A stretch of 64,000 nt of DNA from Halodurantibacterium flavum (lineage in GTDB: Bacteria; Pseudomonadota; Alphaproteobacteria; Rhodobacterales; Rhodobacteraceae). The notes under the pieces are model-generated. The model saw nothing but the letters and a program-made list of their open reading frames with translations. It was not told the origin of the DNA and searched no databases. Positions 34,967 through 43,988 of this stretch are shown here, piece by piece; within the stretch, counting starts at the first letter, position 1; the number at the start of each line of letters is the position of its first letter. Position numbers and translations under genes: made by a program. The stretch spans positions 62,001 through 126,000 of the forward strand of contig NZ_JBHUGH010000001.1 in assembly GCF_042681825.1 (NCBI RefSeq), read 5' to 3'.

Positions 34967-35860
34967 TCAGTCCAGCGTCAGTTTCACCCCGACCTCCTGC
35001 ATCTTCGGGGCGAAATTCTCGGTCCAGGCGGTGGCGATGGCCTCGGACGACCAGCCGCCGGGCGCCTCCTGCACGGCGATCTCTTCGGGATGCGACCAGA
35101 GGCTCAGCCGGTCGCCACCGATGCCGATGCACTGCCCGGTGATCCCCGCCGCCGCGTCCGAGGCGAGAAAGACCGTCAGCGGCGCCACATCCTCCGGCAG
35201 GCCGAGCCCGGCGCGGCGCAGCTTTGGTGGCGGCGGCGTCCCGCGCTCGGCAGCTTCGGCATGGGCGGTCAGGGCGGGGATGGTCGCGACCATCCGTGTC
35301 AGCGCCGTCGGGACGATCGCGTTCACCGTCACCCGGTCGCGCGCAAGCTCCATCGACCAGGTGCGCGCCATTGCGGCGATGCCGGCCTTGGCGGCTGCAT
35401 AGGCGGTCTGGCCGAAATTGCCGCGCTGCCCCGCGACCGATCCGGTCAGGATCAGCCGCCCCCCTTGTCCTGCCGCCCGCCAATGCAGCGCAGCGGAGCG
35501 GGCGCAGGCAAAGGTGCCGCGCAGATGGGTGCGGATCACGGCGTCGAAATCCTCGTCCCCGGTCTTCCACAGCACCCGGTCACGCAAAAGTCCCGCATTG
35601 CAACACAGGATGTCCAGCCGCCCAAAGGCGCCAAGCGCGGCATCGACGCAGGCCGCTGCTGCCTCGGCCCCGCCGATGGGTGCGATGGCGACAGCAGCCT
35701 GCCCGCCATCCGCCCGGATATGCGCGACGACTTCCTCGGCCGGTCCGGCATCGAGATCGTTGACGACGACCGCCGCCCCCGCCCGGGCGAGCGCGATGGC
35801 CGTGGCGCGGCCGATCCCGCGCCCCGCCCCGGTCACGATGGCGCTTTTGCCCGCCAGCAT
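34967..35860 (-). CDS. Short-chain dehydrogenase/reductase, probable 3-hydroxyacyl-CoA dehydrogenase role
   Basis: A 297-residue SDR with TGAGRGIG at about residues 10-17, NAG in CCNAGLL, catalytic Ser in LTGSVAG and Tyr/Lys in TAYAAAKAG. The C-terminus is about 45 residues longer than a minimal SDR. It follows the enoyl-CoA hydratase gene by 1 base, so the oxidation of a 3-hydroxyacyl-CoA is a reasonable guess. Substrate unproven. Confidence 0.85.
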   Translation of the reverse strand: MLAGKSAIVTGAGRGIGRATAIALARAGAAVVVNDLDAGPAEEVVAHIRADGGQAAVAIAPIGGAEAAAACVDAALGAFGRLDILCCNAGLLRDRVLWKTGDEDFDAVIRTHLRGTFACARSAALHWRAAGQGGRLILTGSVAGQRGNFGQTAYAAAKAGIAAMARTWSMELARDRVTVNAIVPTALTRMVATIPALTAHAEAAERGTPPPPKLRRAGLGLPEDVAPLTVFLASDAAAGITGQCIGIGGDRLSLWSHPEEIAVQEAPGGWSSEAIATAWTENFAPKMQEVGVKLTLD

Positions 35861-35861
35861 C

Positions 35862-36668
35862 TCAGCGCCCCCGAAAGCGCGCGGGGCGCTTTTCCATGAA
35901 GGCGCGCGGGCCCTCGCGGGCGTCCTCGCTCGCCATGACGATGTCGCGGGCGCGGTCCTCAAGCCCATAGCCCTCGGCCAGGGTGCGGCCGCTCGCTTCA
36001 AGGACAGTGCGCTTGATCTGCGCCGTCGCAAGGGGCCCGTTGGCGGCGATGCGGCGCGCGATCTCCAGCGCGCGCGGCATGACCTCGGGGCCGGGCAGGA
36101 CGTGATTGACCAGTCCGGCAGCCTGTGCCTCGGCCGCCGAAATCGCGTCCCCGGTCAACAAGAGCTCCATCGCGCGGCAATGCGACATCTGTCGCGGCAG
36201 CCGGACCAGCGCCCCGGCAAAGGGGATCAGCCCGCGCTTTGCCTCCGGCAGCCCGAAGGTCGCGTGTTCGGCGGCAATGCGGATATCGGTCGCCAGCATC
36301 GTTTCCATCCCGCCTGCAAGGCAGTGACCGTTGATCGCCGCGATCAGTGGCGTCGTCAGCTGGAAACGCCGCAAGGCCGAGCGGTCCATCACCGCCGGAT
36401 CCTCCAGCACGCGGCGGTCCCAGTCGTCCTGCGGGGCCCTGGCACCCGTGAGCAGCGGCAGCATCAGCGCCAGATCGCCCCCGGCGCAAAAGGCGCGGTC
36501 GCCGGCGCCAGTCAGGACGGCGCAACGGATGGCGGGGTCTGTCTCGATCCGCTGAAAGGCATCCGCAAGGCGACAGGCCATTTCGGGGCTGATCGCGTTG
36601 CGCGCCTCGGGGCGGTTCAGCGTCAGGATCGCGATACCGTCCTGCTGTTCAAAGAGAAGCGCGCTCAT
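35862..36668 (-). CDS. Enoyl-CoA hydratase/isomerase (crotonase family)
   Basis: A 268-residue crotonase-fold protein. Both hydratase glutamates are in place, in GGMETMLATD and FGLPEAKRGLIP, and the oxyanion-hole segments AFCAGGDL and HCLAGG are intact. It should hydrate an enoyl-CoA formed from the ligase product. The start overlaps the ligase stop by four bases (ATGA). A role as a feruloyl- or coumaroyl-CoA hydratase-lyase is possible but not shown. Confidence 0.88.
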   Translation of the reverse strand: MSALLFEQQDGIAILTLNRPEARNAISPEMACRLADAFQRIETDPAIRCAVLTGAGDRAFCAGGDLALMLPLLTGARAPQDDWDRRVLEDPAVMDRSALRRFQLTTPLIAAINGHCLAGGMETMLATDIRIAAEHATFGLPEAKRGLIPFAGALVRLPRQMSHCRAMELLLTGDAISAAEAQAAGLVNHVLPGPEVMPRALEIARRIAANGPLATAQIKRTVLEASGRTLAEGYGLEDRARDIVMASEDAREGPRAFMEKRPARFRGR

Positions 36669-38365
36669 TCCCCGGCCGCCACGGCTTCGGCGGCCATGCG
36701 GCGCAGCTCGAACTTCTGGACCTTGCCATTGGCCGTCAGCGGCAGGCTGTCGAGCACGCGGATATAGCGCGGCGTCTTGTGGCGGGCAAAGCTGGCCTTG
36801 CACCAGTCCTGCACCGCCGCAGGGTCCAGCCGGGCGCCGGGCGTGGGGATGAGGAAGGCAAAGATCTCTTCGCCCAGATCGGGGTCGGGGACGCCGACGA
36901 CCTGCGCTTCGGCGATGTCGGGATGGGTCATCAGCGCTTCCTCGATCTCCACCGGATAGACGTTCTCGCCGCCCCGGATCAGCATGTCCTTCAGCCGGCC
37001 CACGATGCGCAGATGCCCCGACGGGGCCAGCACCGCCAGATCGCCCGAATGCAGCCAACCCGCGGCATCAATGGTCTCGGCGGTGCGGTCCGGCATGTCG
37101 AAATAGCCGCGCATGACGCCAAAGCCGCGGATCAGCAGTTCGCCGGGCTGGCCGTGATCCATCGGCGTGCCGGTTTCCGGATCGGCGATCCTCACCTCCA
37201 CATGCGGCAGCGGCGTGCCGGCCGTGGCGCAGCGGGTTTCCAGATCGTCCGAGGGGTCGGTCTGCGTGATGATCGGGCTGCATTCCGTCATGCCCATGAT
37301 GATCATCGGCTCGGCCCCGAACCGCTGGCGCAGTTCCAGCATCAGCGCCGGCGGGATCGAGGTGCCGCCGGTGAACGCGATCCGCAGCGCCGACATGCCA
37401 CGCGTCCCGGCATCCGGGTGGTCCAGCATCCGGCGATACATGGTGGGCACCGCGTTGATGATCGTGGCACCATGCGCCTCGGCCGCAGACATCATGGCGC
37501 CGGGCTCAAACTCCGGCAGCAGGATCAGGCAGCCGCCGACCGCGAGCATCCCCAGCACGTTGCAGACACAGCCCGCGGTGTGAAAGAGCGGCATGGCCGA
37601 GAGCAGCCGGTCGTCCGGCCCGAAGCCCCCGCGCGCCGCCATCAGCCGCGCATTGTTGTAGCAGCCGCGATGGGTCAGCATGGCGCCCTTCGGCGCCCCC
37701 GTGGTGCCGCTGGTATACTGGACCTGCATCACGTCGCCCGGCTTTACGGCAGCTGCGCGCGCGGCCAGCTGCGCGCGCGGCACCGCCTCCGCAAGGGACA
37801 GCAGCGCCGTGAAGGTCAAGGCGCCGGGCAGGTCCGCATCGTCGAGCATCACGACATGCCGCAGGTCCGGGAACGCCTCGCCCCGACGACCCCGAACCGG
37901 GTCCGCGCCGGCCAGATCGGGCAGAAGCGCGGCAAGGTCCGCCGCGATCTCGGCCCGCCGGTGGGCGCGGACGGTCAACAGGGTCGAGACCCGCCCCTGC
38001 CGCAGCAGATAGGCGAGTTCCTGGCTCCGGAAGGCGGGGTTGACCGTGACCATGACCGCACCGATCCGCGCGAGCGCGTATTCCAGCAGAACCCATTCCA
38101 CCGAGTTCGGCGCCATGACCGCCACATGATCCCCCGGCTGCGTCCCAAGGCCGATCAGCGCCCGCGCCAGCAGATCAACCTGCCGGTCGAGCGTCGCGTA
38201 ATCCAGCATTGCCTCGCCGTAGATGAGGGCGGGCGCATCTCCTCTCGCCTCCGCCTGCAGGCGCAGCGCCTCGCCTACCGTGATCTCGGCCAATCCCGGC
38301 CCGCCCGCCGTCCCCGTCACCTCGGAACTTGCCGCCGACCGGGTAGCTGTGACATTCTCTGACAC
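36665..38365 (-). CDS. Acyl-CoA ligase (class I adenylate-forming)
   Basis: A 566-residue ligase that would activate the imported carboxylate to its CoA thioester. AMP-binding motifs are YTSGTTGAPKGAM, MGMTECSP, WLHSGDLA and GRLKDMLIRGGENVYP, with the C-terminal lysine in LTANGKVQK. The proposed start is the GTG at 38365, which has GGAGG at proper distance; a GTG nine codons earlier would place that site inside the gene. It is the first gene of the operon and is transcribed from the MarR-controlled promoter at 38399-38426. Confidence 0.88.
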   Translation of the reverse strand: MSENVTATRSAASSEVTGTAGGPGLAEITVGEALRLQAEARGDAPALIYGEAMLDYATLDRQVDLLARALIGLGTQPGDHVAVMAPNSVEWVLLEYALARIGAVMVTVNPAFRSQELAYLLRQGRVSTLLTVRAHRRAEIAADLAALLPDLAGADPVRGRRGEAFPDLRHVVMLDDADLPGALTFTALLSLAEAVPRAQLAARAAAVKPGDVMQVQYTSGTTGAPKGAMLTHRGCYNNARLMAARGGFGPDDRLLSAMPLFHTAGCVCNVLGMLAVGGCLILLPEFEPGAMMSAAEAHGATIINAVPTMYRRMLDHPDAGTRGMSALRIAFTGGTSIPPALMLELRQRFGAEPMIIMGMTECSPIITQTDPSDDLETRCATAGTPLPHVEVRIADPETGTPMDHGQPGELLIRGFGVMRGYFDMPDRTAETIDAAGWLHSGDLAVLAPSGHLRIVGRLKDMLIRGGENVYPVEIEEALMTHPDIAEAQVVGVPDPDLGEEIFAFLIPTPGARLDPAAVQDWCKASFARHKTPRYIRVLDSLPLTANGKVQKFELRRMAAEAVAAGE

Positions 38366-38380
38366 CGAACAGGTTCCTCC

Positions 38381-38406
38381 CGTACTGTTCACTGTCGAAC
38401 AATACG
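38381..38406. promoter_or_regulatory. MarR-type operator between ligase operon and marR gene
   Basis: Arms CGTACTGTTC (38381-38390) and GAACAATACG (38397-38406) match at 9 of 10 positions around a 6-base spacer. The right arm covers the -10 of the ligase promoter. This size and placement are typical for autoregulated MarR repressors of acid-catabolic operons. Confidence 0.7.
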
Positions 38407-38426
38407 GGGCGGAACTGATTTGTCAA
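38399..38426 (-). promoter_or_regulatory. Promoter of the ligase/TRAP operon
   Basis: Minus-strand TTGACA (38421-38426, full consensus) and TATTGT (38399-38404) with 16-base spacing. The -10 lies inside the palindrome at 38381-38406, so repressor binding would block polymerase. The leader to the GTG start is about 25-30 bases. Confidence 0.65.
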
Positions 38427-38444
38427 CGATCTTGAGGAGGCCGC

Positions 38445-38912
38445 GTGGCGCATATACCGGAACCAGACGTCGAGCCGCTCCGGCTCGGCAGTGCCGCCAT
38501 CGACGGGCAGGTGAGCTACAAGCTGCGCCTTGCCCAGATCGTCGCCTATCGCGCCTTCGAAGGGGTGGTCACCGGCTTTGGGGTCGCACCCCGCTATCTG
38601 GGGCTGCTCTGGCTCATCCGGGACAATCCCGGTCAGGCCCAGAGCCGCCTTGCCGAGGCTGTCGCGCTGCAACGCTCGTCGCTCGTGACGATCCTCGACA
38701 GGCTTGAAGCCGACGGTCTGGTCGAGCGCCGAGCCGTTTCCGGGGACCGCCGGATGAAACAGGTCTGGCTGACGGGCGAGGGCAAGCGCACCCTTGACGC
38801 GTTGATCCCGCTGGCCGAGGCACATGAGGCCGCGATGACCGCCGGGCTGAACGAGGAAGAGCGCGCCGTGTTCCTGAGGGCCCTGGATCAGGTTGTACGA
38901 AATCTAAGCTGA
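38445..38912 (+). CDS. MarR-family transcriptional regulator
   Basis: A 155-residue winged-helix protein with the MarR recognition region SRLAEAVALQRSSLVTILDRLEADGLVERR and the wing ending SGDRRMKQVWLT (cores quoted). The start is GTG at 38445, preceded by GAGGAGG at a short distance of 4 bases. It is divergent from the acyl-CoA ligase operon and separated by an 80-base gap containing a long palindrome, so it most likely represses both itself and the operon and is released by the substrate acid or its CoA ester. Confidence 0.88.
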   Translation: MAHIPEPDVEPLRLGSAAIDGQVSYKLRLAQIVAYRAFEGVVTGFGVAPRYLGLLWLIRDNPGQAQSRLAEAVALQRSSLVTILDRLEADGLVERRAVSGDRRMKQVWLTGEGKRTLDALIPLAEAHEAAMTAGLNEEERAVFLRALDQVVRNLS

Positions 38913-39205
38913 CTTCCGACCGACAATGCGCTTTGTGGGTCGCCCGGCGGCTGCCTTTTCCGCGCAAACCGGTCACGGCGTCGCGCGTGGCAAGATCGTC
39001 TACATGTGTGGCGCAAATCAGGTTGACGGACTTTCGTTCTGCAGCGTTCATGTACAGCAGGACGGAGACCCGGCTTCCGCCGGCCCGATGGAACCGCTTT
39101 GTTCCCCCGGCACCCAGACGTGGTCTTGCGTCCTTGTCTTGTCAGTCGGCTTGATCCCTATTGGTCCTGCGCGTATCTCGGGGTTAGTGAACACGGGAGT
39201 TTCAG

Positions 39206-39961
39206 ATGTTCAGATTTCTTTCCGTTACGGCGTTGATGGCCGCGACCGCCGCCCTTCCCGCCACCGCAGAAACCATCCGTGTTGGCATGTCCGGTGGCTA
39301 CTTTCCCTTCACCTTTGTGCGGCAGGACACGTTGCAGGGCTTCGAAGTCGATTTGATGACCGCACTTGCCGAACGGACCGGCGACACGGTGGAATTCACG
39401 ACCATGTCGTTCTCGGGCCTGATCGGCGCGCTGGAATCCGGCCGCATCGACACGATTGCCAACCAGATCACCATTACGCCGGACCGAGCGGCGAGGTTCG
39501 CCTTCAGCCAGCCCTATGTTTACGACGGGGCGCAGGTCGTGGTGACCAGGGGCCGTGAGACGGAAATCACCGGTGTCGAAAGCCTGAGGGGCCGGACGGT
39601 TGCGGTGAACCTTGGATCGAACTTTGAACAGCTTCTGCGTGAACTGCCCTATGCGGATGAAATCGACATCCGCACCTATGAAAGCAACATCGAACAGGAC
39701 ACGGCGCTGGGTCGCGTCGATGCCTTTGTGATGGACCGGGTGTCATCGATGCAGGTCATCAATGCAAGCCCGCTACCGCTGGAACTGGCCGGTCCGCCGT
39801 TCAGCGAGATCCAGAACGCCCTGCCGTTTCGTAATGATGCCGAAGGGCAGGCCCTGCGCGACCGGCTTGACGCCGCGCTGACCGAACTGAAGGCAGACGG
39901 CACGTTGACGGCGATCTCCGAGAAATGGCTGGGTCTCGACGTCACCGTGCCGACCCGCTGA
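39206..39961 (+). CDS. Amino acid ABC transporter substrate-binding protein, cystine-type
   Basis: A 251-residue family-3 binding protein with a signal peptide ending near ATAE (residue 22). The segments GYFPFTFVRQDTLQGFEVDL, GRIDTIANQITITPDR and GRTVAVNLGSNFEQ resemble L-cystine binding proteins such as FliY/TcyA. The start has GGGAG about 10 bases upstream. It leads a three-gene operon with permease and ATPase. Cystine is a likely but unproven ligand; other polar amino acids are possible. Confidence 0.88.
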   Translation: MFRFLSVTALMAATAALPATAETIRVGMSGGYFPFTFVRQDTLQGFEVDLMTALAERTGDTVEFTTMSFSGLIGALESGRIDTIANQITITPDRAARFAFSQPYVYDGAQVVVTRGRETEITGVESLRGRTVAVNLGSNFEQLLRELPYADEIDIRTYESNIEQDTALGRVDAFVMDRVSSMQVINASPLPLELAGPPFSEIQNALPFRNDAEGQALRDRLDAALTELKADGTLTAISEKWLGLDVTVPTR

Positions 39962-39965
39962 CAAG

Positions 39966-40640
39966 ATGCGGGCGCTTGACCTCGACTACATGCTGGGGCT
40001 GGTGCCCGTCATCCTGGGCTATGTGCCACTGACGATCGGCATGGCGCTGGTCGCAATGGTCTGCGCATTGCTGCTGGCCTGCCTGCTGGCGGTCGAACGG
40101 GTGGTGCGTGTGCCGGTGCTCGACCAATTCGTACAGTTGTTCATCAGCTTCTTTCGCGGCACGCCGCTGCTGGTGCAACTGTTCCTGTTCTACTACGGCC
40201 TGCCGCAGATCCTGCCGGTTCTGTCGGGGATCAATGGGGTGACGGCGGCGATCATCGGTCTCACGCTGCACTTTTCGGCCTATATGGCCGAAAGCATCCG
40301 GGCCGCGATCCTGGGCGTTGACCGCAGCCAGTGGGAGGCGGCGCAGTCGGTGGGCATGACCCAGGCGCAGTCGATGCGCCGGATCGTGCTGCCGCAGGCG
40401 GCGCGGGTGGCGGCCCCGACTCTGGTCAACTACTTCATCGACATGATCAAAAGCACATCCCTGGCCTTCACGCTCGGCGTGACCGAGATGATGGGGGCGA
40501 CGCAGAAAGAAGCCGCGGGCAGCTTTCTGTATTTCGAGGCATTTCTGGTCGTGGCGGTGCTTTACTGGGCCATCGTCGAGTTGCTGTCCCACCTGCAAAA
40601 GCGGCTTGAACACCGCCTGAACAAGGCGCTTGCCCGATGA
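39966..40640 (+). CDS. Amino acid ABC transporter permease (HisM/TcyL type)
   Basis: A 224-residue inner membrane permease of the polar amino acid family, with the usual FFRGTPLLVQLFLFYYGLP segment and the EAA loop around QWEAAQSVGMTQAQSMRRIV. It starts 4 bases after the binding-protein stop and overlaps the ATPase start by four. As a single permease gene it should form a homodimer. Confidence 0.92.
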   Translation: MRALDLDYMLGLVPVILGYVPLTIGMALVAMVCALLLACLLAVERVVRVPVLDQFVQLFISFFRGTPLLVQLFLFYYGLPQILPVLSGINGVTAAIIGLTLHFSAYMAESIRAAILGVDRSQWEAAQSVGMTQAQSMRRIVLPQAARVAAPTLVNYFIDMIKSTSLAFTLGVTEMMGATQKEAAGSFLYFEAFLVVAVLYWAIVELLSHLQKRLEHRLNKALAR

Positions 40641-41368
40641 TCACCGTTCGCGGACTGACCAAGCGCTTTGGCTCGACCACCGTTCTGGACGGTGTCGACC
40701 TGGACATTGCCGACGGGGAACGTGTGGCGATCATCGGCCCTTCCGGAACCGGAAAATCGACTCTGCTGCGCTGCCTGAACTATCTCGACCGCCCCGACAG
40801 CGGCGTGATCCGGATTGGTGATCTGACCGTCGATGCGGCTACGGCCCGGCCCGGCCAGATCCTGGCATTGCGCCGCCGCACTGCGTTCGTGTTCCAGAAC
40901 TATGCACTGTTCGCCAACAAGACCGCCCGCGAAAACATTACCGAGGCCCTGATCACCGTGCAGCGCAAATCGCGCGCGGAGGCCGAGGCGAGGGCCGATG
41001 TCATTTTGCGCGAGACGGGGCTGGCCGACAAGTCGGGATCTTACCCTGCGGCGCTATCGGGCGGACAAGCGCAACGTGTCGGTATCGGGCGCGCAATGGC
41101 GCTGGATGCGGCGCTCATGCTGCTTGACGAGCCGACATCTGCCCTGGACCCGGAATGGGTGGGCGAGGTGCTTGACCTCATGCGCCGGGTGGCCGAGCGA
41201 CGTCAGACCATGCTGATCGTGACGCATGAAATGCAGTTCGCCCGCGAGATCGCCGACCGGGTGATCTTCATGGAAGGCGGCCGCATCGTGGAACAGGGCC
41301 CTCCGTCGCAGCTTTTCGACGCACCGCAGGACACGCGCACCCAAAACTTTCTGCGCAGGGTTCGGTGA
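40637..41368 (+). CDS. Amino acid ABC transporter ATP-binding protein
   Basis: A 243-residue ATPase with Walker A GPSGTGKS at 34-41, the Q-loop FVFQNYALFANKTA, signature LSGGQAQRVGIGRA and Walker B MLLDEPTSALD. It completes the cystine-type importer. Its stop overlaps a GTG start of a decayed frame (GTGA), which suggests that a fourth gene once followed in the operon. Confidence 0.93.
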   Translation: MITVRGLTKRFGSTTVLDGVDLDIADGERVAIIGPSGTGKSTLLRCLNYLDRPDSGVIRIGDLTVDAATARPGQILALRRRTAFVFQNYALFANKTARENITEALITVQRKSRAEAEARADVILRETGLADKSGSYPAALSGGQAQRVGIGRAMALDAALMLLDEPTSALDPEWVGEVLDLMRRVAERRQTMLIVTHEMQFAREIADRVIFMEGGRIVEQGPPSQLFDAPQDTRTQNFLRRVR

Positions 41369-42114
41369 ACAGCACTGCGATTGCAGACGTGCTGGCAGAC
41401 GAACTTCGACAGGACCATGCCGGCTTGCGCGATCCTGTGCCGACGGCATGGGAACTGGCCGCCCGGTTCCGCGGCGATGGGGTTCAGCCCGTTCGTGTTC
41501 AGGCGGCCCGTCCTTCCGCGACGCTGTATGGCTTCGAACCGAGATCCGAGAGCACCCCGATGTGATCGATTTCGCCCGCGACGGGTTTGGCCGGTATGTG
41601 GACGGGCTCTTCTCTGACCCGCGTGTGAAAATCCCCCCAGAAGGAGGGCGCCCGTGTCTGGTCCGATCTATCACCAGGCGAATTTCGTTCCGAACGCTCG
41701 CGCTTGTGGGGCACAATGACGCGGTGCCGCTGGATCCCGCTACGTTGCCGGCGCACTGGCGGGCCATGACCGGCGAGGAATCGCCGGACCACGTCTTGAT
41801 CGTCCGCGCACTGAAGTTCTACGCGGACAATGACGGCCATCCCTTGATCGAACACCGCGCCCGAGGACGCATCGCGACGTAATCGGGTACCGCCCGCTTC
41901 CTGACCGGGACGGACCGGCTCTATGCGGACCTGCTCGACGCCCTTTTCCCCCCGATTGCCCGGCCTCCGGCTCCGCGGGGATGCGGGCAATGGCGACCCC
42001 GGCCTCGTCGCGGCCGATGCGCTGGTCCGTGGTCGGCGTGGCGCATATGAGAAGGGGGAACTGCATGCGAGCGCGACTCCCGGTCCCGAGGCTCGCCACC
42101 TATCCCCCTGTTAA
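41365..42114 (+). pseudogene. Decayed gene at the end of the amino acid importer operon
   Basis: A GTG overlapping the ATPase stop opens a 66-codon frame (MNSTAIADVLADELRQDHAG...) that ends at 41565. Coding-like sequence then continues in another frame (HPDVIDFARDGFGRYVDGLF; VPLDPATLPAHWRAMTGEE; VLIVRALKFYADNDGHPLIE) up to an in-frame TAA at 41880-41882, goes on in that same frame (ARFLTGTDRLYADLLDALFP), and ends in the first frame (GDAGNGDPGLVAADALVR) at 42114. This pattern fits one protein of about 250 residues broken by two frameshifts and a nonsense codon. The family is not recognised. Sequencing error is less likely because three separate lesions would be needed. Confidence 0.5.
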
Positions 42115-42210
42115 GCATGGTTTGAAATTGGCCCTCTCCAGAGCCGGACCCTTAAGGCCCCCGAAAGTTTCGTGACCGAGCCTGTGTGGTAGCAGACACA
42201 GGGGTCGAGG

Positions 42211-43182
42211 ATGCACGGAACATGCCGTTCTTTCGCCGTTGCGCCAAAAGCGCTGCGTAGGATTGGTGGGAGAGGGGCGTTGGCCTGGGGTCTCGCCGCT
42301 GCGTTCATGGTCTTGGCCACGCCGCGGGCAGGGGCCGAGTTGCGGTCGCCGGATCGCCTGGAATATATCGGGTCTGCGCGGATTGCGTCCAACGATTTCA
42401 TCGGCGACGGCAAGGACCGCTGGCGGACGGGCAGCTACAGACTGAGCTTCGGCTTCACACCGCCTGCTTCCGGCCCTGGCGTGGGCTATATCCGCATGAT
42501 CGAGTTTCGCCTGGGCGCGGAGGTCATTGCCCCCGAAAAGCTGAGCCGCCCGCATGAGGCAGACCGGCGCTATGCCGGCATTCTGAACGTCGGTGTCCGG
42601 GCGCATGGGACAGTGGGCCGCCGGATCTACCTTACGAGCGGTCTCGAAATTTACGTCGTGGGGCCGCAGACCAACCTCTACCGGGTGCACGAAGCGATTC
42701 ACAATGCGTTTGGCATGGCCTATTCGGAACGCGCCGCGGAGCTGCAGATCGACGATGCCACTTATCTTGCCACGAACCACGAGGCGGCCTGGACCGTCCA
42801 GCTCGGGCCTCTTGTGGCGCGTCCGTTCATCGAGGCGCATCTGGGCATGGAAACCTATCTGCGGGGCGGGGTGGACCTGATCAGCGGCGGGTGGGATGTG
42901 TCCCGCTTCGTAACCCGCGACATGACGACCGGACATCTCATGCCCTTTGGACAGAACCAGCAGCGGATCACCTATGTCGCCGGGATCGATTGGGCACATG
43001 TGGCCGAAAGCGATCTGCTGGAGCATCAGGTCCGGCGCGACAGGCTGCGGAGGCGGCTTGGGGTTCACGTCCATAACGAGGGATCAAAGCTCTTTGTGGG
43101 GATGGCCTATCTGGGGCCGGAGGGGATCAACCAGCGTGGCGGCCAGCGTGTCGGCTCGGTTTCGATCACCTTTGCATTCTGA
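42211..43182 (+). CDS. LpxR-like outer membrane lipid A deacylase (DUF2219 family)
   Basis: A 323-residue protein with a long signal peptide (hydrophobic stretch AWGLAAAFMVLATPRAGA, cleavage near residue 42), repeated amphipathic beta-strand patterns, and a terminal phenylalanine typical of outer membrane beta-barrels. The segment SNDFIGDGKDRWRTGSYRLSF resembles the LpxR active-site region, where Asn-Asp and basic residues bind calcium and lipid A. LpxR removes the 3'-linked acyloxyacyl chain. Whether this homologue is active on lipid A is unknown. It stands alone, transcribed in the plus direction. Confidence 0.7.
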   Translation: MHGTCRSFAVAPKALRRIGGRGALAWGLAAAFMVLATPRAGAELRSPDRLEYIGSARIASNDFIGDGKDRWRTGSYRLSFGFTPPASGPGVGYIRMIEFRLGAEVIAPEKLSRPHEADRRYAGILNVGVRAHGTVGRRIYLTSGLEIYVVGPQTNLYRVHEAIHNAFGMAYSERAAELQIDDATYLATNHEAAWTVQLGPLVARPFIEAHLGMETYLRGGVDLISGGWDVSRFVTRDMTTGHLMPFGQNQQRITYVAGIDWAHVAESDLLEHQVRRDRLRRRLGVHVHNEGSKLFVGMAYLGPEGINQRGGQRVGSVSITFAF

Positions 43183-43988
43183 GCAGTCCGGCCATTTACT
43201 GTCGGCAGCGGATGGAAAGGACGCAGGCGGGTTTGCAAGTTCCTTCCGGACTGACACGTCACTGCGGAACCTGATGATCCGGGCTCCGGCTCGCCGGCCC
43301 GCAAACCTGCGAGCCATGATCCGGATTGCACGACTGATGACGATCACTGGTCCGCCGCCACATACGCGCCCGAGGTTTTCGACAGAGACACGGGAGGGCG
43401 GGTGTTCTTGCCGAACTCAGGAAAATGAGGATAGAGCCAGCGAGAGGGGCGATAGGCCCTCGTCAACACGGTTGTCTGCGCGGACGGTTGCTTCTGCGCG
43501 CGGGTCAGGGGGTGTCGGCTGCCGGTTCGCGCCTCCCTGCCCATCAAGCGCCGCACAATTGAAAGGTCGGGATCACCACTTGCAACCGCCGGTCGAAGGG
43601 CGGCAATCGGTCTGCTGGCAGGTTTTGTCCCTGTGCTGCCCACGCGTTGCGCCGCGGGGAAGGCAGACCGGTGGCCCATGGTGGCGAGGCTGGATGAATG
43701 CTGCGCCTGCTGTGCCGGACCTACGCAGATCATCGAGACGTTTCGTGGTCGGTGCGGTCCCGCCATTACCGGTTGCACGGGGGAGGCGCCGTTCTGGCGT
43801 CTGTCGTCGCTCGGCCCCCATTGTCAGGTTGTGGTCCACATCGAGAAGCTTCTGGGCGAGCATACCTGCGGCGGGGCAACCGCAGCGTGAATGGGCACGG
43901 CGACGGACCAGCATACCGTTTCCGGGATTGCGGCGGATTGCGCGGCGGCAGACATAAAACCGTCATACACGTCTGCTACCCGCCCGTC
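43183..43988. other. Intergenic region, no gene recognised
   Basis: About 800 bases without an open frame that shows family motifs on either strand. Several frames of 85-145 codons exist but have unusual composition and no ribosome-binding sites. The last part should contain the promoter for the ABC operon that starts at 43989. Confidence 0.4.

Noticed and set aside
32030..35142. Long plus-strand frames opposite the TRAP genes
   Set aside because: Low-complexity Arg/His/Asp-rich translations, typical antisense shadows of membrane protein genes.
36779..38362. A 527-codon plus-strand frame opposite the acyl-CoA ligase
   Set aside because: No motif; the ligase on the other strand has all adenylation motifs.
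43633..43914. Short Cys/Arg-rich frames in the empty stretch before the first Fbp-type operon, considered as a transposase remnant
   Set aside because: No transposase motif, terminal inverted repeat or target duplication could be seen.
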